This document shows positions 61,073 through 64,000 of a stretch of DNA of 64,000 bases, piece after piece. The notes below the pieces were generated by a model. That model saw nothing but the letters and a program-made list of their open reading frames with translations. It ran no database searches and had not been told where the DNA came from. This DNA is from Flavobacterium luteolum. GTDB lineage: Bacteria > Bacteroidota > Bacteroidia > Flavobacteriales > Flavobacteriaceae. The DNA is taken from NCBI RefSeq assembly GCF_027111275.1, contig NZ_CP114286.1, positions 1,364,001 to 1,428,000 on the forward strand, written 5' to 3'. The first letter of the stretch is position 1. Each line of letters opens with the position of its first letter. Made by a program: the position numbers and the translations under genes.

Positions 61073-63520
61073 TTAGCTTTTTTTAAACCGATTCATAAAT
61101 GATTTCCAAAAACCAACTTTGACTTCCTCTTCATGATAACCATTTGAATAAGCTCCATAACCATATCCATATCCGTAGCCCGTACCATATTTTGCTTTAT
61201 TTTCATAACCATTCAACACAATACTCACATTGTTTAGCTCTCCACGCTTAAGTCTGGTATTTAACAACGTTATCATATCTTTCTTAGTATAATTCTGTCT
61301 TACTATATACAGTGTTACATCTGCAAACTGAACTAATTCTAGTGAATCTGCCACTAAACCAACTGGTGGAGTATCTAAAATGATATAATCGTATTTCTTT
61401 TTCAGTTCATCAACCATTTCTTTCATCGCATCGCTTAAAATTAACTCCGAAGGATTTGGGGGAATTGGTCCAGAAAGAATTACATCTAAATTTGGAATTG
61501 GAGTCGAATTAGTTATCTCTTCCAAATTATTTTGTTTAATTAAATAATTGACAACTCCCAAAGACGACTTTATTTGAAATTCATCTGCCAATCTTGGTTT
61601 TCGCAAATCTAAACCAACAATTACTGTTTTCTTTTCACTTAAAGCAAAAACTGTAGCAATATTAATCGAACAGAATGTTTTACCTTCACCACTAATTGAA
61701 GAGGTAATCAGTAGTGTTTTTGATCCGCTAACTTGCTGTTTTTTATATAAAAACTGAAGTGAAGAACGTATCCCTCTAAAAGCTTCTGAAAGAGCCGATT
61801 TGGGTTTGTCCAAAACTGCCAAACTACCAGAATCCTTATTAAACCCAATAACTCCAAGCAGTGGAATCTGAGTTAGCTTACTAATATCTTCACTATTTTG
61901 AATTGAATTGTTAATGAAAAAAATTACCAATACAAATAACAACGGAATTAAAACCCCTAAAAACAAAGCCATTATATAATTTACAGAGGTTTTAGGACCA
62001 ATTAAACCTTCTCCTATATCTTTTGCTGGATCAATAAAATGAATATCTGACAGGTTAGATGCTCTTACAATTTCTGCTTCATTTCTCTTCTGAAGGAATT
62101 CTGTATAAATATTATCATTTAAATCATATTTTCTTTTAATCTTTAGCAATTCCTGCTGTTCGGCTGGGAGTCTTCTTACTGTACTTTCCGCCTGACCAAT
62201 TTTTGCATTTATCAAAGATAAATCATACAATAAAGATGCTTTTGCACTAATAATATTCTCTTGAAGAACATTTTTTACTGCTGCCATCTGGTTGTCAAAA
62301 TCTTTAAATATTTTTTCGCTTTTTACCGCATAAGCCATTTCAGATCTTTGAGTAGAAAGTGCAATAAGCTTAGAAACATTTGCCACAATATTTGGATCTT
62401 CAATTCCAGCAACAGAAGGAGCTGGCAATCTTGAATAATCGACACTATTATTTAAATATGATTTTAACGAATTATAATAAGCTATTTTTCTAGTTAGCTG
62501 ATCCTTTTCAACATCGAAATCCATTATTTTCTCTGAAACTTTAGAACCACCACCTTCTATTTCGTAAACATTTTTATCTTTTTGAAAAGATTTTAATTCG
62601 TTACCTGTTTGTTTAAGCTGAGATTCCATTGCCACAAGTGTGCTATCAATAAATCTAATAGTATTTGTCGCAAATTGATTTTTCCCATCAAGCTGTATTT
62701 TAATAAGCATTTTTACAGTAGAATTCAAATAATCAACCATCCTGGCCTTATTTGTTCCTTGTAATGACAAAGTTAATATTGATCCTCCACTTCTTCCAGT
62801 ATCAACATTTATGCTTTTATATCGAGATACAGTTCCATCAAAATCATTAAATCTAACAAAGTATTCCTTTTCTTTATAAAATCCTGGATTGTCATTTATT
62901 TGAAGTTTCCAATTCAAAAATGGAAGATTAACACTCTCACCTACTTTGTATTTCTTTATAAAAGTTATCGGTTGTACAGAAGTATTACTATAAGAATTAT
63001 TGCCATAAGTAATCAGTGAAACTGAGCTGTTTTCAAATGGAATTTGGATTTGATATTCATTTTCACTTAAAAACTTTATGCCAATTAATGTATTTGCAAG
63101 CTGTCCTTTTGTTTTATCAATGTCAACATAAAATGGTACAGCTCCGTATGAATCTATTAAATTATATTTTCCTTGTTCTAAATAATCAGTATAAAATTGA
63201 AGCTTATCTACCACCAATTCATTATGAGATCGCGATTGTAAGATTGTCGAAATACCATTTACTTGATCAGAAATCCCTCCCCAATTGAAGACTAAACTTG
63301 TATTTGCAGTAAAAAAAGGATTGTTTTCTTCTTTAATAGAAACCAAAGTCTGCATTTCATAAATTTTCTCTTTACGAATGTTTATCTGATAAGCGATAGT
63401 GAACGCAATAATCAAACTTGCAAGAAACCATTTCCAATAGCCTACAATTTTTAACAAAAAACCTTTAAAATCAAAATGAGAATGATTTTCAAAAATGGCA
63501 AAGTCTTTAATATCTAACAT
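61073..63520 (-). CDS. Wzc-like polysaccharide co-polymerase and tyrosine autokinase
   Basis: The 815-residue protein has a Wzz domain (membrane segment near residue 30, a long coiled-coil periplasmic part, and a second segment around 505-530). A C-terminal BY-kinase follows with Walker A SGEGKT (610-615), Walker A' VIVGLDLRKPR and Walker B YIILDTPP. The end carries a glycine-tyrosine cluster (YGTGYGYGYGYGAY then NGY), expected to be the autophosphorylated tail. It links polymerisation with export through the Wza-like protein encoded next to it. This fusion is the form usual in Gram-negative bacteria. Confidence 0.93.
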   Translation of the reverse strand: MLDIKDFAIFENHSHFDFKGFLLKIVGYWKWFLASLIIAFTIAYQINIRKEKIYEMQTLVSIKEENNPFFTANTSLVFNWGGISDQVNGISTILQSRSHNELVVDKLQFYTDYLEQGKYNLIDSYGAVPFYVDIDKTKGQLANTLIGIKFLSENEYQIQIPFENSSVSLITYGNNSYSNTSVQPITFIKKYKVGESVNLPFLNWKLQINDNPGFYKEKEYFVRFNDFDGTVSRYKSINVDTGRSGGSILTLSLQGTNKARMVDYLNSTVKMLIKIQLDGKNQFATNTIRFIDSTLVAMESQLKQTGNELKSFQKDKNVYEIEGGGSKVSEKIMDFDVEKDQLTRKIAYYNSLKSYLNNSVDYSRLPAPSVAGIEDPNIVANVSKLIALSTQRSEMAYAVKSEKIFKDFDNQMAAVKNVLQENIISAKASLLYDLSLINAKIGQAESTVRRLPAEQQELLKIKRKYDLNDNIYTEFLQKRNEAEIVRASNLSDIHFIDPAKDIGEGLIGPKTSVNYIMALFLGVLIPLLFVLVIFFINNSIQNSEDISKLTQIPLLGVIGFNKDSGSLAVLDKPKSALSEAFRGIRSSLQFLYKKQQVSGSKTLLITSSISGEGKTFCSINIATVFALSEKKTVIVGLDLRKPRLADEFQIKSSLGVVNYLIKQNNLEEITNSTPIPNLDVILSGPIPPNPSELILSDAMKEMVDELKKKYDYIILDTPPVGLVADSLELVQFADVTLYIVRQNYTKKDMITLLNTRLKRGELNNVSIVLNGYENKAKYGTGYGYGYGYGAYSNGYHEEEVKVGFWKSFMNRFKKS

Positions 63521-63535
63521 TTTAAAAATCTATTT

Positions 63536-64000
63536 TTACTTTATAATTAGGTAAACTGTAGTAGCTAAAGACAATAATGTAATTATTGTTCCTATTGACT
63601 GTATTCCCGTCTGACCTGTTCCCCAAGTTTTTTGTTTTAGCGGTTTTACATATATATAATCATTTGGCTGTAAATAATAATAAGGTGACTTCATTACATT
63701 CACATCTGTAAGGTCAAGATTATGCATTTGCACACCAGTCGGAGTTTGGCGAATTACCGTTACTTCTTTTCTATTACCAACGGTCGTAATATCTCCTGCA
63801 TTTGCAACAGCTTCCAAAATGGTTACATTATCTTTAAACAATGTTTTTGTTCCAGTACTTCCTACCTCTCCATTAATAGTATATCTAAAACCTGCCAACT
63901 TCACTGTAACAAAAACATTAGCTTCGCTTTTAAAATATTCTTCTAATAATTTCTTTTCAATTTTTAAACGAACTTCTTCAAGAGTATAACCAATTACATT
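63536..64000 (-). CDS. Wza-like polysaccharide export protein, 5' end beyond the window
   Basis: The frame stays open from the TAA at 63536-63538 to the window edge, so 154 codons are visible and the start lies outside. The visible part begins NVIGYTLEEVRLKIEKKLLE, the end of a Poly_export domain. It is followed by one SLBB unit (YTINGEVGSTGTKTLFKDN, then VTILEAVANAGDI) and a C-terminal hydrophobic helix (IGTIITLLSLATTVYLIIK) after a PNDYIYVKPLK stretch. A GTG at 63902-63904 is only an internal codon. It precedes wzc by 15 bases and is the second Wza-type protein of the window. Confidence 0.9.
   Translation of the reverse strand, partial: NVIGYTLEEVRLKIEKKLLEEYFKSEANVFVTVKLAGFRYTINGEVGSTGTKTLFKDNVTILEAVANAGDITTVGNRKEVTVIRQTPTGVQMHNLDLTDVNVMKSPYYYLQPNDYIYVKPLKQKTWGTGQTGIQSIGTIITLLSLATTVYLIIK

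Noticed and set aside
1..64000. CRISPR arrays, tRNA or rRNA genes, transposases and attachment sites
   Set aside because: I looked for regularly spaced repeats, cloverleaf-like stretches, and transposase or integrase motifs on both strands and saw none. The locus looks mosaic, but without surviving mobile genes.

Overview
The window is part of a very large cell-surface polysaccharide biosynthesis region from an AT-rich member of the Bacteroidetes, most likely Flavobacterium or a close relative. The basis is strong AT richness, a promoter of the Bacteroidetes TTG-N20-TAnnTTTG kind, SLBB/Wzc export proteins of flavobacterial type and an UpxY-like NusG paralogue. Every supported gene is on the minus strand, so transcription runs from position 64000 towards 1. 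No tRNA, rRNA, CRISPR array, integrase or intact insertion sequence was found.

Block 1 (64000 to about 58100): a Wza-like exporter cut by the window edge, a Wzc-like tyrosine autokinase, a UDP-sugar 4-epimerase, a UDP-glucose 6-dehydrogenase and the UpxY/NusG-like antiterminator. The block closes with a rho-independent terminator at 58045-58090.

Control region (57831-58111): after the terminator come a promoter whose spacer is filled by a perfect 16-bp palindrome, and then a leader that can fold into three stems ending 11 bases before the next start codon. This looks like the switch for Block 2.

Block 2 (57830 to 20198, terminator 20133-20169): an almost gapless, roughly 37-kb Wzx/Wzy-type O-polysaccharide or capsule operon. 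It makes GDP-Man precursor (manC), dTDP-L-Rha (rfbA/B/C/D), UDP-ManNAcA (wecB/wecC), another UDP-hexuronic acid and a bacillosamine-type sugar (WbpM/PglF-like dehydratase, PglE-like aminotransferase, PglD-like acetyltransferase, PglC-like initiating transferase). It carries an acetamidino-sugar cassette (WbpG-like amidotransferase with HisH and HisF paralogues). It also carries a compact acyl-making cassette at 39.8-47.0 kb: aminotransferase, adenylation enzyme, GNAT acyltransferase, two acyl carrier proteins, ketoacyl-ACP synthase III, two ketoreductases and a metallo-hydrolase. That cassette probably builds and attaches a (poly)hydroxyacyl amide on an amino sugar. Wzx, an EpsG/Wzy polymerase, a Wzz-like co-polymerase and a second, 813-residue Wza-like exporter complete the system.

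Block 3 (20069 to 1, continuing off the window): a second export route, the ABC transporter Wzm/Wzt with a carbohydrate-binding C-terminal domain. It is followed by a methyltransferase, many glycosyltransferases, a nonulosonic (sialic/legionaminic-type) acid set neuB-neuC-neuA with a hydroxyacid dehydrogenase and an AsnB-type amidotransferase, and an MBOAT O-acyltransferase with an SGNH-like partner. The block contains three decayed gene remnants (5898-6082, 12550-12799, 14607-15245), which suggest recent reshuffling of the glycosyltransferase repertoire.
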